Origin: Collimonas sp. OK307
GTDB taxonomy: Bacteria > Pseudomonadota > Gammaproteobacteria > Burkholderiales > Burkholderiaceae_D
DNA length: 64,000 nt
Assembly (NCBI RefSeq): GCF_900113705.1
Contig: NZ_FOQI01000002.1
Coordinates: 355,586-419,585 of the forward strand
Direction of reading: 5' to 3'
Shown piece by piece: positions 26,728 through 36,822 of this stretch. Position 1 is the first letter of the stretch. Each line of letters starts with the position of its first letter. A program made the translations under genes and the position numbers. The notes under the pieces were generated by a model, which saw nothing but the letters and a program-made list of their open reading frames with translations, was not told the origin of the DNA and searched no databases.

Positions 26728-28503
26728 ATGATTACGTCGGCAAACTTTCCAAAATTACTGTCGTCGCAGATCGCATTCGATACTGCGCGCATGATATTGG
26801 ACGGTTTCGACAAGCATTACCGTTTGTTCCGTGAAGCCAGTGTGCTGGCCAAGCAGCATTTCGAAGACGCCGACTGGAAAACGGCGCAACTCGCCGCGCG
26901 CGAGCGGATCGGTTTCTACGACGCGCGGGTGCATGAATGCGTGCAGGCGCTGGAAGACGAATACGACCAAAGCGATCTGACCGACGAGGTCTGGCGCGAG
27001 GTGAAGCTGCATTACATCGGCATGCTGACCGATCACAAGCAGCCGGAGCTGGCCGAGACCTTCTTCAACTCGGTCTGCTGCAACATCCTGCATCGCGCCT
27101 ATTTCCATAACGATTTCATTTTCGTGCGGCCGGCAGTGTCGACTGAATACATCGATACCGATGAAGCCTTGCCTACCTACCGGGTGTACTACCCGTCCAA
27201 GGATGGCTTGCACTACACGCTCAAGCGTTTGATTACCAACTTCCAGCTGCAGCGGCCGTTCGCAGACCTGGACCGCGATGTCTCAATGGCAGAAGATCGC
27301 ATAGCGCAAGCCTTCGGCACCGTCGCGCTGGAGCCGAATCACCAGATCCAGGTGCTGTCGAACCTGTTCTACCGTAACAAGGGCGCTTACGTGGTCGGCA
27401 AGATGATCAACGGCCCGCGCGAGTATCCGTTTGTGGTGCCAATCCTGCATGACCGGGATGGCAAGCTGGTGCTGGATGCGGTGCTGTTCGACACCAAGAT
27501 ACTGACGATCCTGTTCTCTTTCACGCGCGCTTATTTCATGGTCGACATGGAAGTGCCGTCAGCCTACGTACAGTTTCTGCGCAGCCTGTTGCCGAACAAG
27601 CCGCGTAGTGAAATCTACACCATCCTGGGTTTGCAAAAACTCGGTAAAGCATTGTTTTATCGCGATTTCCTGCGTCATCTGCGGCACTCGTCGGATCATT
27701 TTGAGATCGCCCCGGGAATTCGCGGTATGGTGATGGTGGTATTCGCCTTGCCGTCGTTTCCGTATGTGTTCAAGGTCATCAAGGATTATTTCCCGGCGCC
27801 GAAGGAAACCACCAACGCGCTGGTCAAGGAAAAATACCTGCTGGTCAAGCATCATGATCGGGTTGGCCGCATGGCCGATACCCTGGAATATTCCAGCGTG
27901 GCGTTCCCGCGTGCGCGTTTCTCCGACGAACTGCTAGCCGAGTTGAAGCTGGTAGCGCCGTCGGTAGTCGAAGAAGATGGCGACGAAATAGTCATCAAGC
28001 ATCTGTATATCGAACGGCGCATGGTGCCGCTGAATATCTATCTGAATAATGCCGAGAAAAACAACGATCAGGCGGCGCTGGAGCATGGCATCACCGAATA
28101 CGGTAACGCTATCAAGGAACTGGTCGCGGCGAATATCTTTCCTGGCGACATGTTGTACAAAAATTTTGGCGTGACGCGTCACAATCGTGTCGTCTTTTAC
28201 GACTATGATGAGATTGAATACATTACCGACTGCAATTTCAGGACTATCCCGCAGCCGCGTAATGAGGAAGACGAAATGTCTGCCGAGCCCTGGTATTCCA
28301 TCGCCAAGAACGATGTCTTTCCGGAACAATTTGGTGTATTTCTTCTCGGAAATCAAAACGTGAAGAAATACTTTATAAAACATCATGCGGATCTATTGAC
28401 CCAGCAATATTGGCAACAACACAAGCAGCACATTCTCGAGGGGCATTTCGACGATGTGTTCCCGTATCCGCAAGAATGCCGTTTTACCTACGCACAAGGT
28501 TGA
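26728..28503 (+). CDS. aceK: Isocitrate dehydrogenase kinase/phosphatase
   Basis: A 591-residue AceK, the bifunctional enzyme that phosphorylates isocitrate dehydrogenase to turn it off and dephosphorylates it to turn it on. This diverts carbon into the glyoxylate bypass during growth on acetate-yielding substrates. The N-terminal regulatory domain (about 1-310) and the kinase domain with [12 protein letters not shown] near 330 are as in known AceK. The ATG at 26728 has AGGA nine bases upstream; an ATG 12 codons earlier is possible. It sits inside the liu cluster instead of next to aceB/aceA, which fits leucine's acetyl-CoA output. Confidence 0.95.
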   Translation: MITSANFPKLLSSQIAFDTARMILDGFDKHYRLFREASVLAKQHFEDADWKTAQLAARERIGFYDARVHECVQALEDEYDQSDLTDEVWREVKLHYIGMLTDHKQPELAETFFNSVCCNILHRAYFHNDFIFVRPAVSTEYIDTDEALPTYRVYYPSKDGLHYTLKRLITNFQLQRPFADLDRDVSMAEDRIAQAFGTVALEPNHQIQVLSNLFYRNKGAYVVGKMINGPREYPFVVPILHDRDGKLVLDAVLFDTKILTILFSFTRAYFMVDMEVPSAYVQFLRSLLPNKPRSEIYTILGLQKLGKALFYRDFLRHLRHSSDHFEIAPGIRGMVMVVFALPSFPYVFKVIKDYFPAPKETTNALVKEKYLLVKHHDRVGRMADTLEYSSVAFPRARFSDELLAELKLVAPSVVEEDGDEIVIKHLYIERRMVPLNIYLNNAEKNNDQAALEHGITEYGNAIKELVAANIFPGDMLYKNFGVTRHNRVVFYDYDEIEYITDCNFRTIPQPRNEEDEMSAEPWYSIAKNDVFPEQFGVFLLGNQNVKKYFIKHHADLLTQQYWQQHKQHILEGHFDDVFPYPQECRFTYAQG

Positions 28504-28650
28504 TTGACCGGTAACAGACGCAAGAAATCGAACCATCCGAACCATTTTATTTTTGACCAACCAGGCAGCAAAGCCGTTCTGGCGAATCACAGGGCAATGC
28601 CGGTGATTCCTGAAGCGGCTTACAAAGTTGTCGTAATCTGGAGAAGTAAC

Positions 28651-29847
28651 ATGAATGACCCAATCGTTATCGTCGGTGCAGCACGTACTCCAATGGGTGC
28701 GTTTCAAGGTGATTTTTCGGGATTGACCGCCAGTGATCTGGGCGCCGTGGCGATCAAGGCCGCAGTTGAGCGCGCCGGGCTAAAGCCGGAGCAGGTCGAT
28801 GGCGTGTTGTTCGGCAATGTATTGCAAGCCGGCCAAGGCCAGGCGCCTGCACGGCAGGCAACCATCAAAGCCGGTTTGCCGGTTTCTACCAATGCCGCCA
28901 CCATTTCCAAGGTGTGCGGCTCGGCGATGCAAGCCACGATGTTCGCTTTCGATGCCTTGCTGGCAGGGACCAATGAAGTGGTGGTCGCCGGCGGCATGGA
29001 GTCGATGACCAATGCGCCTTACCTGATTCCAAAAGGACGCAGCGGCTATCGCATCGGCCACGCCACGATTTTCGACCACATGATGCTGGACGGCCTGGAA
29101 GATGCTTACTCCAAGGGTGAAAACGGCGGCGGCCGTTCGATGGGTACTTTCGGTGAAGAATGCGCAGCCAAATACCATTTCAGCCGTGCCGACCAGGACG
29201 CGTTTGCGATCGCTTCGGTACAGCGCGCGCAAGCCGCCACTGCCGACGGCTCCTTCAAATGGGAAATCGCGCCGGTGACCGTCACCAGCCGTGCCGGCGA
29301 AGTGGTGATCGACAAGGACGAAGGTCCGCAAAAGGCCAAGATCGACAAGATCCCGTCGCTGCGCGCAGCGTTCAAGAAAGACGGCACCATCACGGCGGCT
29401 TCGTCGTCCTCCATCAACGACGGCGCCGCAGCACTGGTGCTGATGCGCGAATCGACTGCCAAGAAACTCGGTTGCACGCCGATTGCCCGCATTCTCGGCC
29501 ATGCCAGCCATTCGCAAGAACCGGAATGGTTCACTACCGCACCGGTAGGCGCGATTGAAAAGCTGTACAAGAAAGTCGGCTGGAAGAGCAGCGACGTCGA
29601 TCTGTACGAAATCAACGAAGCGTTTGCCGTGGTGCCGATGGCAGCGATGAAAGAACACGATATTCCGCACGACAAGATCAATGTCCACGGCGGCGCTTGT
29701 GCTCTCGGCCATCCGATCGGCGCTTCCGGCGCGCGCATTATCGTCACTTTGCTGGGCGCCTTGAAGGCTAAGGGCGGCAAGCGTGGCGTGGCATCGTTGT
29801 GCATCGGCGGCGGTGAAGGTACTGCCATCGCAGTCGAACTGGTTTGA
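28651..29847 (+). CDS. Acetyl-CoA acetyltransferase (thiolase II)
   Basis: A 398-residue thiolase. The nucleophile is C89 in KVCGSAMQA; the catalytic His lies in NVHGGACALGHPIG and the second Cys in SLCIGGGEG near the C-terminus. It splits acetoacetyl-CoA into two acetyl-CoA, or runs the reverse. In this setting it can finish leucine degradation, whose last enzyme (LiuE) gives acetoacetate. The ATG preceded by GGAGAAG is chosen; the 49 codons upstream have no gene character. An AtoB-type name is likely but not certain. Confidence 0.93.
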   Translation: MNDPIVIVGAARTPMGAFQGDFSGLTASDLGAVAIKAAVERAGLKPEQVDGVLFGNVLQAGQGQAPARQATIKAGLPVSTNAATISKVCGSAMQATMFAFDALLAGTNEVVVAGGMESMTNAPYLIPKGRSGYRIGHATIFDHMMLDGLEDAYSKGENGGGRSMGTFGEECAAKYHFSRADQDAFAIASVQRAQAATADGSFKWEIAPVTVTSRAGEVVIDKDEGPQKAKIDKIPSLRAAFKKDGTITAASSSSINDGAAALVLMRESTAKKLGCTPIARILGHASHSQEPEWFTTAPVGAIEKLYKKVGWKSSDVDLYEINEAFAVVPMAAMKEHDIPHDKINVHGGACALGHPIGASGARIIVTLLGALKAKGGKRGVASLCIGGGEGTAIAVELV

Positions 29848-30065
29848 TGCGTTACAACTAGTCCTTGCAACAAGTTCTGATGTAGTTGAGTAGCAGGCAT
29901 CAAATGGATCAGCGGTTTTCGCGGAGTTTCGCGAATTCACGCTGATCTTTGTTATAAGCCTCCATAAATTGTGATTTAAACAATTGGATTCGGGAGCCGC
30001 TGGAAACCAGAGATTGAGGCGCGCAGTAGGTTTCCAGAGGTTCCCGTCAGACAGGGTATAAGAAG

Positions 30066-30671
30066 ATGGCTTCAGCAATTGATTTCTACTTTGATTTTTC
30101 CTCTCCGTATGGTTATTTTGCAGCCACCCGTATCGACGAACTGGCGGCAAAATACAAGCGCGATGTCGAATGGCATCCGATCCTGCTCGGACCGGTATTC
30201 AAGACCACCGGCTCGTCACCTTTGCCGCAAGTGCCGATCAAGGGCGATTACTCGTTCCACGATTTCGAGCGCAGCGCGCGGTTTCACGGCATCCCGTACA
30301 AACGTCCCGGCGCTTTCCCGATTTCCACCCAGGCAGCGGCACGCGCCGTGCTGTGGGTACGTGGCAAACAAGGTGAAGACAAAGCCATCAAATACGCCAA
30401 GCAGATTTACAAAGCTTATTTTGTCGACGGCACGAATATCGCCGAGCCGATGAATCTGCTTGAGATCGGCCATCACAGCGGCATCGAGACCACTGGCCTG
30501 AGTGAGGGCATCAACAGCGTGCCTATCAAGAATCAGCTGAAAGCGGAAGTCGATCTGGCGATGGCGCGCGGCGTGTTCGGCTCGCCGTTCATGATTGTCG
30601 ATGGCGAGCCGTTCTGGGGTTTCGACCGTTTCGACCAACTCGAAGCATTTCTGAGGGATGGCAAGATTTGA
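30066..30671 (+). CDS. 2-hydroxychromene-2-carboxylate isomerase-like DsbA-fold protein
   Basis: A 201-residue protein of the DSBA-like thioredoxin fold. The CxxC of DsbA is replaced by SPYGY (about residues 13-17 in FDFSSPYGYFA), as in glutathione-dependent 2-hydroxychromene-2-carboxylate isomerases and kappa-class GSTs. The C-terminal RGVFGSPFMIVDGEPFWG motif is typical. The true substrate is unknown, since no naphthalene pathway is present. Its stop overlaps the start of the YchJ gene, so both are translated together. Confidence 0.88.
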   Translation: MASAIDFYFDFSSPYGYFAATRIDELAAKYKRDVEWHPILLGPVFKTTGSSPLPQVPIKGDYSFHDFERSARFHGIPYKRPGAFPISTQAAARAVLWVRGKQGEDKAIKYAKQIYKAYFVDGTNIAEPMNLLEIGHHSGIETTGLSEGINSVPIKNQLKAEVDLAMARGVFGSPFMIVDGEPFWGFDRFDQLEAFLRDGKI

Positions 30672-31075
30672 AGAATAAGGTTGATGACTGTCCTTGCGGT
30701 GGGGGCAATTACGCACAGTGCTGCGGTCGCTACCACAGTGGCAGCGAGGTGGCGCCGACCGCACTGGCGCTGATGCGCTCACGTTACAGCGCCTACGTCA
30801 TGGACAACGGCGCCTATCTGCAAGCGACCTGGCATCGCAGTACCAGACCGACCGAGCCGATCGTGGCCGAAGCCGGGCTGAAATGGCTGGGCCTTGACGT
30901 TCGTAAGCATCAGGCCGACGGTGACAGCGCCATCGTGGAATTTGTAGCGCGTTACAAGATCGGCGGCCGTGCAGAGCGTTTGCACGAAGTAAGTCGCTTT
31001 GTGCGCGAGCGTGAACCTGGCGCAGAAGACCAGCCACGCTGGTTTTATGTCGATGGCAGTTTCCCGGAAAAATAA
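30668..31075 (+). CDS. YchJ-family SEC-C/NTF2-like protein
   Basis: A 135-residue protein of the YchJ family. An N-terminal Cys cluster (CPCGGGNYAQCCGRYH, about 8-23) is a SEC-C-like zinc-binding motif, followed by an NTF2-like domain (about 30-130, LMRSRYSAYVMDNGAYL). It starts at a TTG that overlaps the preceding stop. The function of YchJ proteins is unknown. Confidence 0.88.
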   Translation: MKNKVDDCPCGGGNYAQCCGRYHSGSEVAPTALALMRSRYSAYVMDNGAYLQATWHRSTRPTEPIVAEAGLKWLGLDVRKHQADGDSAIVEFVARYKIGGRAERLHEVSRFVREREPGAEDQPRWFYVDGSFPEK

Positions 31076-31121
31076 AAATCATTGCGGGAAGCATTAGCAG
31101 GTCATAACAGGAGACAAGATC

Positions 31122-32816
31122 ATGAAGCAACTGAATTCCAGCATCGACCGAGGCGGTCAGGATATCCCGCTGATCGAACAGACCATCGGCTGCTTTTTCG
31201 ACGAGATGGTGGAGCGGGTAGCCGACAATGACGCACTGGTATCGCGTCATCAGCAGATTCGCCTGAGCTATCGGCAAATGCAAAGCCAGGCCAGGCAACT
31301 GGCCAGCGCCATGCTCAAGCTCGGGCTGCAGCCGGGCGACCGCATCGGCATCTGGTCGCACAACAATGCCGAGTGGTTGTTGACGCAACTGGCCACGGCC
31401 TACGCCGGCGTCGTGCTGGTGAATATCAATCCGGCTTATCGCGTCAGCGAGCTGGAGTATGCGTTGAACAATGTCGGCTGCAAGGCGTTGATTTCAATGA
31501 CCAGTTTCAAGACCAGCGACTATCTGGACATGATCCGCACGCTGGCGCCTGAACTCGAACACGCCACCGCGGGCAGCTTGAAGGCAGCGCGTTTGCCGAC
31601 TGTAAAAACCGTGATCCAGCTCGGCAGCGATGCGCAGCCGGGCATGTTGCGCTTTGCCGATTTTATCGCCAGCGGCGACCCGTCCGATCCGCAACTGGCA
31701 GAGATCGGCAAGCAATTGCAAGCCAGCGATCCCATCAACATCCAGTTCACCAGCGGCACTACCGGTTTTCCGAAAGGCGCGACACTGACCCATCGCAATA
31801 TTCTTAACAATGGTTTCTTCATTGGCGAAGCGATGACGCTGACGGCGCAGGACCGACTCTGTATTCCGGTACCTTTGTATCACTGCTTCGGTATGGTACT
31901 CGGTAATCTGGCCTGCCTGACGCACGGCGCCACAATCGTCTATCCGAATGACGGCTTCGAGCCGCTGTCGGTACTGCAGGCGGTACAGGAAGAGCGCTGC
32001 ACCGGTTTGCACGGCGTGCCGACCATGTTCATCGCCGAGCTGGATCATCCGCGCTTTGCCGAATTCGATTTGTCGACACTGCGCACCGGCATCATGGCCG
32101 GATCGCCATGCCCGATCGAAGTGATGAAACGCGTGGTGCGCGACATGCATCTGGCGCAGATCACCATCGCCTACGGCATGACCGAAACCAGTCCGGTCAG
32201 CTGTCAGAGCATGACCAATACGCCGCTCGAGAAACGGGTTTCCACCGTCGGCCAGGTACAGCCGCACCTGCAGGTAAAGATCATCGATCCGGAATCGGGC
32301 GCGATCATGCCCATCGGCAGTTCAGGTGAGTTATGCACACACGGATATTCGGTGATGCACGGTTATTGGGGCGATGCAGAAAAGACGCGCGAAGCTATCG
32401 ACAGCGAAGGCTGGATGCATACCGGCGATCTGGCGACGATGGATGCTGAAGGCTACGTTAATATCGTCGGCCGCATGAAAGACATGGTGATTCGCGGTGG
32501 CGAGAATATCTACCCGCGCGAGATTGAAGAATTCTTATATCGTCATCCGGCGATCCAGGATGTGCAGGTAGTCGGCGTGCCGGATCAGAAATACGGCGAA
32601 GAATTATGCGCCTGGATTATCTTGCGCCCCGGGCAAACCGCGGACGAACAAGCCGTGCGTGATTTCTGCCAAGGCCAGATCGCGCATTACAAGGTGCCGC
32701 GCTATATCCGTTTTGTCGATGCCTTCCCGATGACGGTGACCGGCAAGATACAGAAATTCAAGATCCGTGAAGCGATGAAGGACGAGTTGAAACTCAACGA
32801 TATCCACACCGCATAA
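31122..32816 (+). CDS. AMP-forming acyl-CoA synthetase
   Basis: A 564-residue member of the ANL superfamily that activates a carboxylic acid with ATP and CoA. The P-loop-like motif [15 protein letters not shown] is near 210, YGMTETSP near 350, the hinge [16 protein letters not shown] near 450, and the C-terminal catalytic lysine lies in TGKIQKFK near 540. The family part is medium-chain or 'long-chain' fatty acid CoA ligase. In this cluster it may activate isovalerate or acetoacetate. An AGGAGAC site precedes the ATG. Substrate assignment is inference. Confidence 0.9.
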   Translation: MKQLNSSIDRGGQDIPLIEQTIGCFFDEMVERVADNDALVSRHQQIRLSYRQMQSQARQLASAMLKLGLQPGDRIGIWSHNNAEWLLTQLATAYAGVVLVNINPAYRVSELEYALNNVGCKALISMTSFKTSDYLDMIRTLAPELEHATAGSLKAARLPTVKTVIQLGSDAQPGMLRFADFIASGDPSDPQLAEIGKQLQASDPINIQFTSGTTGFPKGATLTHRNILNNGFFIGEAMTLTAQDRLCIPVPLYHCFGMVLGNLACLTHGATIVYPNDGFEPLSVLQAVQEERCTGLHGVPTMFIAELDHPRFAEFDLSTLRTGIMAGSPCPIEVMKRVVRDMHLAQITIAYGMTETSPVSCQSMTNTPLEKRVSTVGQVQPHLQVKIIDPESGAIMPIGSSGELCTHGYSVMHGYWGDAEKTREAIDSEGWMHTGDLATMDAEGYVNIVGRMKDMVIRGGENIYPREIEEFLYRHPAIQDVQVVGVPDQKYGEELCAWIILRPGQTADEQAVRDFCQGQIAHYKVPRYIRFVDAFPMTVTGKIQKFKIREAMKDELKLNDIHTA

Positions 32817-32818
32817 AG

Positions 32819-32874
32819 ATCGTTCCAAAAGAACGGTTCCAAAAGAATCGTTCCAAAAGGATGATTCAAAATTC
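32819..32874 (+). repeat. Four 14-bp tandem repeats upstream of liuB
   Basis: ATCGTTCCAAAAGA, ACGGTTCCAAAAGA, ATCGTTCCAAAAGG and a decayed ATGATTCAAAATTC follow directly. They fill the 78-base spacer between the acyl-CoA synthetase and liuB, ending about 20 bases before the liuB ATG. They may be a slippage product or tandem binding sites. Confidence 0.8.
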
Positions 32875-32894
32875 TAGACACAAAGGACATCGCA

Positions 32895-34517
32895 ATGCCC
32901 CAGTTAGAAAGCAAGCTGAACTCACGTAGCGAAGAATTCCAGGAAAATGCCAGCGCGCTTAATTTGCTGGTGGATGACTTGCGCCAAAAGGTCTCGCAGA
33001 TCGCCGAGGGTGGTGGCGACGCTGCGCGCAAAAAGCATGTGGCGCGCGGCAAGTTGCTGCCGCGCGAGCGGGTGCAGATGCTGCTTGATCCCGGCACGCC
33101 GTTCATGGAATTTTCGCAACTGGCCGCCTATCACGTCTACAAAGACAAGGACGGCAGCGATGCAGCGCCCTCCGCGGGCGTGATCACCGGCATCGGCCGT
33201 ATCGCGGGACAGGAGTGCGTGGTGGTCTGTAACGATGCAACCGTCAAGGGCGGCACCTACTATCCGCTCAGCGTCAAAAAACATTTGCGCGCGCAGGAGA
33301 TCGCCGAGCAAAACAATTTGCCTTGCATCTATCTGGTCGATAGCGGCGGCGCCAACTTGCCGAATCAAGATGAAGTGTTCCCGGATCGTGACCATTTCGG
33401 CCGCATCTTCTACAACCAGGCCAACCTGTCTGCCAAAGGCATTCCGCAGATCGCGGTGGTGATGGGTTCGTGTACGGCAGGCGGCGCATATGTGCCGGCA
33501 ATGAGCGACGAGTCGATCATCGTCAAGAACCAGGGCACGATTTTCCTGGCCGGCCCGCCGCTGGTAAAGGCCGCAACCGGCGAAGTGGTAAGCGCCGAAG
33601 ACCTCGGCGGCGGCGATGTCCACACCCGGCTGTCCGGCGTGGCCGATCATCTGGCGCAAAACGATATGCACGCGTTGTCGCTGGCACGCACTATCGTCTC
33701 CAACCTGAATCGCCAGAAACCGCAAGGTCCGCTGCTGCGTCCGGTAGTCGAACCCAGGTATCCGGCGCATGAACTGTATGGCGTGATTCCGCTCGATACC
33801 CGCAAGCCTTTCGATGTCCGCGAAGTTATCGCGCGCATCGTCGACGGCAGCGAATTCGACGAATTCAAGGCGCGCTACGGCACCACGCTGATTTGCGGCT
33901 TCGCCCATATCTACGGCATGCCGGTCGGCATCGTCGCCAACAACGGTATTCTGTTTTCCGAAGCGGCTGTAAAAGGCACCCACTTCATCGAACTCTGTTC
34001 ACAACGCAAGATTCCATTGGTGTTCCTGCAAAACATCACCGGCTTCATGGTTGGCCGCCGCTACGAAAACGAAGGCATCGCCCGCAACGGCGCCAAGATG
34101 GTGACGGCGGTGGCAACCACTGCCGTACCCAAGCTGACAGTCATCATCGGCGGTAGCTTCGGCGCCGGTAACTACGGCATGTGCGGCCGCGCTTATTCAC
34201 CGCGCTTCCTGTGGATGTGGCCGAATGCCCGTATCTCGGTGATGGGTGGCGAACAGGCCGCCGGCGTGCTGGCAACCGTCAAGCGCGATGGCATCGAAGG
34301 CAAGGGCGGCAGCTGGAGCGCCGAAGAAGAAGAAGCTTTCAAAAAACCGATTCGCGACCAGTACGAACATCAAGGCCATCCGTATTACGCCTCCGCCCGC
34401 TTGTGGGACGACGGCGTGATCGATCCGGCCGATACGCGCCGGGTGCTTGGACTGGGTTTGAGCGCAGCCTTGAATGCACCGATTGCGGAAACCAGGTTCG
34501 GCGTGTTCCGGATGTAA
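32895..34517 (+). CDS. liuB: 3-methylcrotonyl-CoA carboxylase, beta (carboxyltransferase) subunit
   Basis: A 540-residue carboxyltransferase that transfers CO2 from carboxybiotin (on LiuD) to 3-methylcrotonyl-CoA, giving 3-methylglutaconyl-CoA. The two crotonase-like halves are visible (about 20-290 and 300-535). [16 protein letters not shown] near 195 and [16 protein letters not shown] near 420 are the conserved CoA/biotin loops, the latter with the MCC-type spelling. Length and neighbours (liuA, liuC, liuD) separate it from propionyl-CoA carboxylase. Confidence 0.95.
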   Translation: MPQLESKLNSRSEEFQENASALNLLVDDLRQKVSQIAEGGGDAARKKHVARGKLLPRERVQMLLDPGTPFMEFSQLAAYHVYKDKDGSDAAPSAGVITGIGRIAGQECVVVCNDATVKGGTYYPLSVKKHLRAQEIAEQNNLPCIYLVDSGGANLPNQDEVFPDRDHFGRIFYNQANLSAKGIPQIAVVMGSCTAGGAYVPAMSDESIIVKNQGTIFLAGPPLVKAATGEVVSAEDLGGGDVHTRLSGVADHLAQNDMHALSLARTIVSNLNRQKPQGPLLRPVVEPRYPAHELYGVIPLDTRKPFDVREVIARIVDGSEFDEFKARYGTTLICGFAHIYGMPVGIVANNGILFSEAAVKGTHFIELCSQRKIPLVFLQNITGFMVGRRYENEGIARNGAKMVTAVATTAVPKLTVIIGGSFGAGNYGMCGRAYSPRFLWMWPNARISVMGGEQAAGVLATVKRDGIEGKGGSWSAEEEEAFKKPIRDQYEHQGHPYYASARLWDDGVIDPADTRRVLGLGLSAALNAPIAETRFGVFRM

Positions 34518-34543
34518 AACCGGATAGCGAACAGAAAGCCATC

Positions 34544-35455
34544 ATGCGCACAATGACAAAAATATCGGTGACACAAGCTGTGGCGTCTGCATGCCTGTGT
34601 CTGTGTGCATGGTGCGCGCAAGCCGCAGATCAGCCCCTGGCCCAGGATTTGAACGAAGCTGTCACCCGCTTGCCGGTCACTGTCAAGAATCTGTACGGCC
34701 GGCCCGTCAGCGGCAATGTCATCGTGACGCAATTCAAGCCTGCCGGTACCGGACCGTTTCCGATTGTAATCATCAATCACGGCCGGAGCGGTACCGATCG
34801 CTCCAAGCCGCCGCGATTCCGTTACACGCCGCAGGTGCGCTTCTTCATCGAGCGTGGTTTTGCCGTGTTTGTGCCGACCCGGCTGGGTTATGGCGAAGCC
34901 GGTGTCGAGCCCGACCCTGAAGATAGCGGCGGCTGCCGCGACAAAGACTACGGGCCGATGGCCGAGGCAGCTAGCAGCGAAGTGCTGGCCGTACTTGATT
35001 ATGCCAAGCAACAACCATACGTTAATCCAGGGCGGGTGTTGTTAGTGGGCCAATCGGTTGGTGGCTACACCACTACAGCTACCGCAGCCAGGATGCCGCA
35101 AGGCTTGGTGGCGGCGATCAATTTTGCCGGCGGCGCCGGCGGTGATCCGGAGGGACATCCAGGAATACCTTGCCAGGGCGCCAAGCTGGAAAGCATGTAT
35201 GCGCAATTCGGCAAGACCGCCAAGGTGCCGATGCTTTGGGTATACACCCAGAATGACTTGTATTTCGGTCCGCAATACAGCCAGGCATGGTACACCGCGT
35301 TTAACAACGCAGGCGGCCAGGCCGAGCTCAAATTACTGCCGCCGTTTGCCAAGAATGGACATTTATTGTTTTCATCCGGCCTCAACATCTGGGAGCCGGT
35401 GGTGGCCGATTTTCTGGGACGAAATGGATTTCCTGCGGAGCCGTTGAGTAAATGA
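34544..35455 (+). CDS. Exported alpha/beta hydrolase (dienelactone hydrolase-like)
   Basis: A 303-residue protein with an N-terminal signal peptide (cleaved about AQA-A, residue 27). The alpha/beta-hydrolase fold shows the nucleophile elbow GQSVGG near 169; a late Asp (YTQNDLYFG) and a C-terminal His (KNGHLLF) complete a Ser-Asp-His triad. It therefore acts in the periplasm or outside as an esterase or peptidase of unknown substrate. It lies between liuB and the DinB gene, and its stop overlaps the DinB start (ATGA). An export enzyme inside this catabolic cluster is unexpected. Confidence 0.85.
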   Translation: MRTMTKISVTQAVASACLCLCAWCAQAADQPLAQDLNEAVTRLPVTVKNLYGRPVSGNVIVTQFKPAGTGPFPIVIINHGRSGTDRSKPPRFRYTPQVRFFIERGFAVFVPTRLGYGEAGVEPDPEDSGGCRDKDYGPMAEAASSEVLAVLDYAKQQPYVNPGRVLLVGQSVGGYTTTATAARMPQGLVAAINFAGGAGGDPEGHPGIPCQGAKLESMYAQFGKTAKVPMLWVYTQNDLYFGPQYSQAWYTAFNNAGGQAELKLLPPFAKNGHLLFSSGLNIWEPVVADFLGRNGFPAEPLSK

Positions 35456-35967
35456 TGCAACCATATTTTGCACGACTGGCCCGTTACCACGTCTGGGCCA
35501 CAGACAAATTGCTGACAGATATCGATGCTGTCAGCGAGACTGAGTATCGTCAGGATCGGGGGCTGTATTTTGGCTCTATCCACGGCACGCTTAATCACAT
35601 GCTGGTGGGTGAGCGGCTCTGGTATGCGCGTTTTGCCGAGGGCGTGTCGCTGAAAATGCCGCTGGAAACTGAGCTGGAAAGCCAGCGCGGCGCGCTTGCC
35701 GTGGCGTTGCGAGAGGCAACCGGCCGTTGGGGAGTTTGGCTGGATGCGAATCCAGCGCAAGATTTCGACCGGGATCTACATTACAACAGAGCGTCAGGTG
35801 CGCCGGCCATCGCACCGTTTGCGACAACGTTGGGGCATGTGTTCAATCATGGAACCCACCATCGTGGTCAACTCACTGCGGCGCTGACCGCCATGGGCCA
35901 TGCATGCCCGGAACTGGATCTTATTTATTGGGCCGTAGCAATGCGGCAAGCGGAGATGAACAAGTGA
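35452..35967 (+). CDS. DinB-family protein
   Basis: A 171-residue four-helix-bundle protein of the DinB/YfiT-like group. The metal-binding His residues are visible: HGTLNHMLVGERLW near 44-49 and FNHGTHHRGQL near 132-137. Members may be metal-dependent thiol transferases or hydrolases; many have no known substrate. It overlaps the upstream hydrolase by four bases and liuC by four bases (GTGA), so it is firmly inside the operon. Confidence 0.9.
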   Translation: MMQPYFARLARYHVWATDKLLTDIDAVSETEYRQDRGLYFGSIHGTLNHMLVGERLWYARFAEGVSLKMPLETELESQRGALAVALREATGRWGVWLDANPAQDFDRDLHYNRASGAPAIAPFATTLGHVFNHGTHHRGQLTAALTAMGHACPELDLIYWAVAMRQAEMNK

Positions 35968-36749
35968 CTTATCAGACTTTAGCAATACAACATGCGTCCC
36001 AGGTGGCTACTATCGTTCTTAATCGGCCCGACGTACGTAATGCCTTCAATGAGACCATGATTGCCGAAATTACCCACGCTTTTGCCGATTTGGGCAGCAA
36101 CGCCGAGGTCAGGGCGATTGTGCTGGCGGCAAATGGCGTAGCGTTCTGCGCCGGTGGCGATCTTAACTGGATGAAGGCGATGGCGGATTACACGCCGGAA
36201 CAGAATCGCGCCGATGCTGCCCAGCTGGCGACCATGTTGCGCACCATTTACCAATGCCCGAAACCGGTGATTGCCAAGGTGCAGGGCGATTGTTATGCCG
36301 GCGGACTTGGCCTGGTGGCTGCCTGCGACATCGTGGCGGCGGTCGATACGGCACAGTTTTGCTTGTCGGAAGTGAAGATCGGCTTGATACCGGCAACCAT
36401 TTCGCCCTATGTGATCAAGGCCATCGGCGAATCGGCTGCGCGCCGCTACTTTATTACCGCAGAACGATTTTCTGCAGAAACTGCGCAAAAGCTCGGCCTG
36501 GTGCATGAGATGGTTTCCGCAGAGAAATTGGATGAAAGCGTCAGTTTGTTGCTCAAAGCGTTATTGGCGGCCAGTCCCAACGCTGTCACCGAAGCCAAGC
36601 GTCTGGTGCGTGCGATTGCTGGCCAGCCGCTGACGGAAGTGCTGATTGCCGATACGGTCGAAGAGATCGCCAAAATCCGTGCTTCCACCGAAGGGCGGGA
36701 GGGCGTGCGCGCCTTCCTGGAGAAGCGCAAACCGTCCTGGCTGCAGTGA
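35964..36749 (+). CDS. liuC: Methylglutaconyl-CoA hydratase (enoyl-CoA hydratase family)
   Basis: A 261-residue crotonase-fold protein that hydrates 3-methylglutaconyl-CoA to HMG-CoA in leucine degradation. The oxyanion-hole segment FCAGGDLNWM (about 63-72) and the active-site segment CYAGGLGLVAACDI (about 108-121) are present, with an acidic residue in SEVKIGLIPA near 137. It starts with GTG overlapping the DinB stop. Specific function follows from its place between liuB and liuD; other enoyl-CoA hydratases would look similar. Confidence 0.9.
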   Translation: MTYQTLAIQHASQVATIVLNRPDVRNAFNETMIAEITHAFADLGSNAEVRAIVLAANGVAFCAGGDLNWMKAMADYTPEQNRADAAQLATMLRTIYQCPKPVIAKVQGDCYAGGLGLVAACDIVAAVDTAQFCLSEVKIGLIPATISPYVIKAIGESAARRYFITAERFSAETAQKLGLVHEMVSAEKLDESVSLLLKALLAASPNAVTEAKRLVRAIAGQPLTEVLIADTVEEIAKIRASTEGREGVRAFLEKRKPSWLQ

Positions 36750-36822
36750 TCATGCAGTGATTACGCTGTGATCACATACAATCTCGTCCTTGCAGAGATT
36801 TAATTGCCGGAAAAGATAGCAA

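Noticed and set aside
28780..30150. Long open frame (456 codons) on the minus strand opposite the thiolase
   Set aside because: It mirrors the thiolase codon pattern and has no recognisable motifs or ribosome binding site.
36750..36822. BirA- or BioR-type operator before the P450-bio genes
   Set aside because: Only loose TGATCA-containing repeats are seen; no sequence resembling known BirA or BioR boxes.
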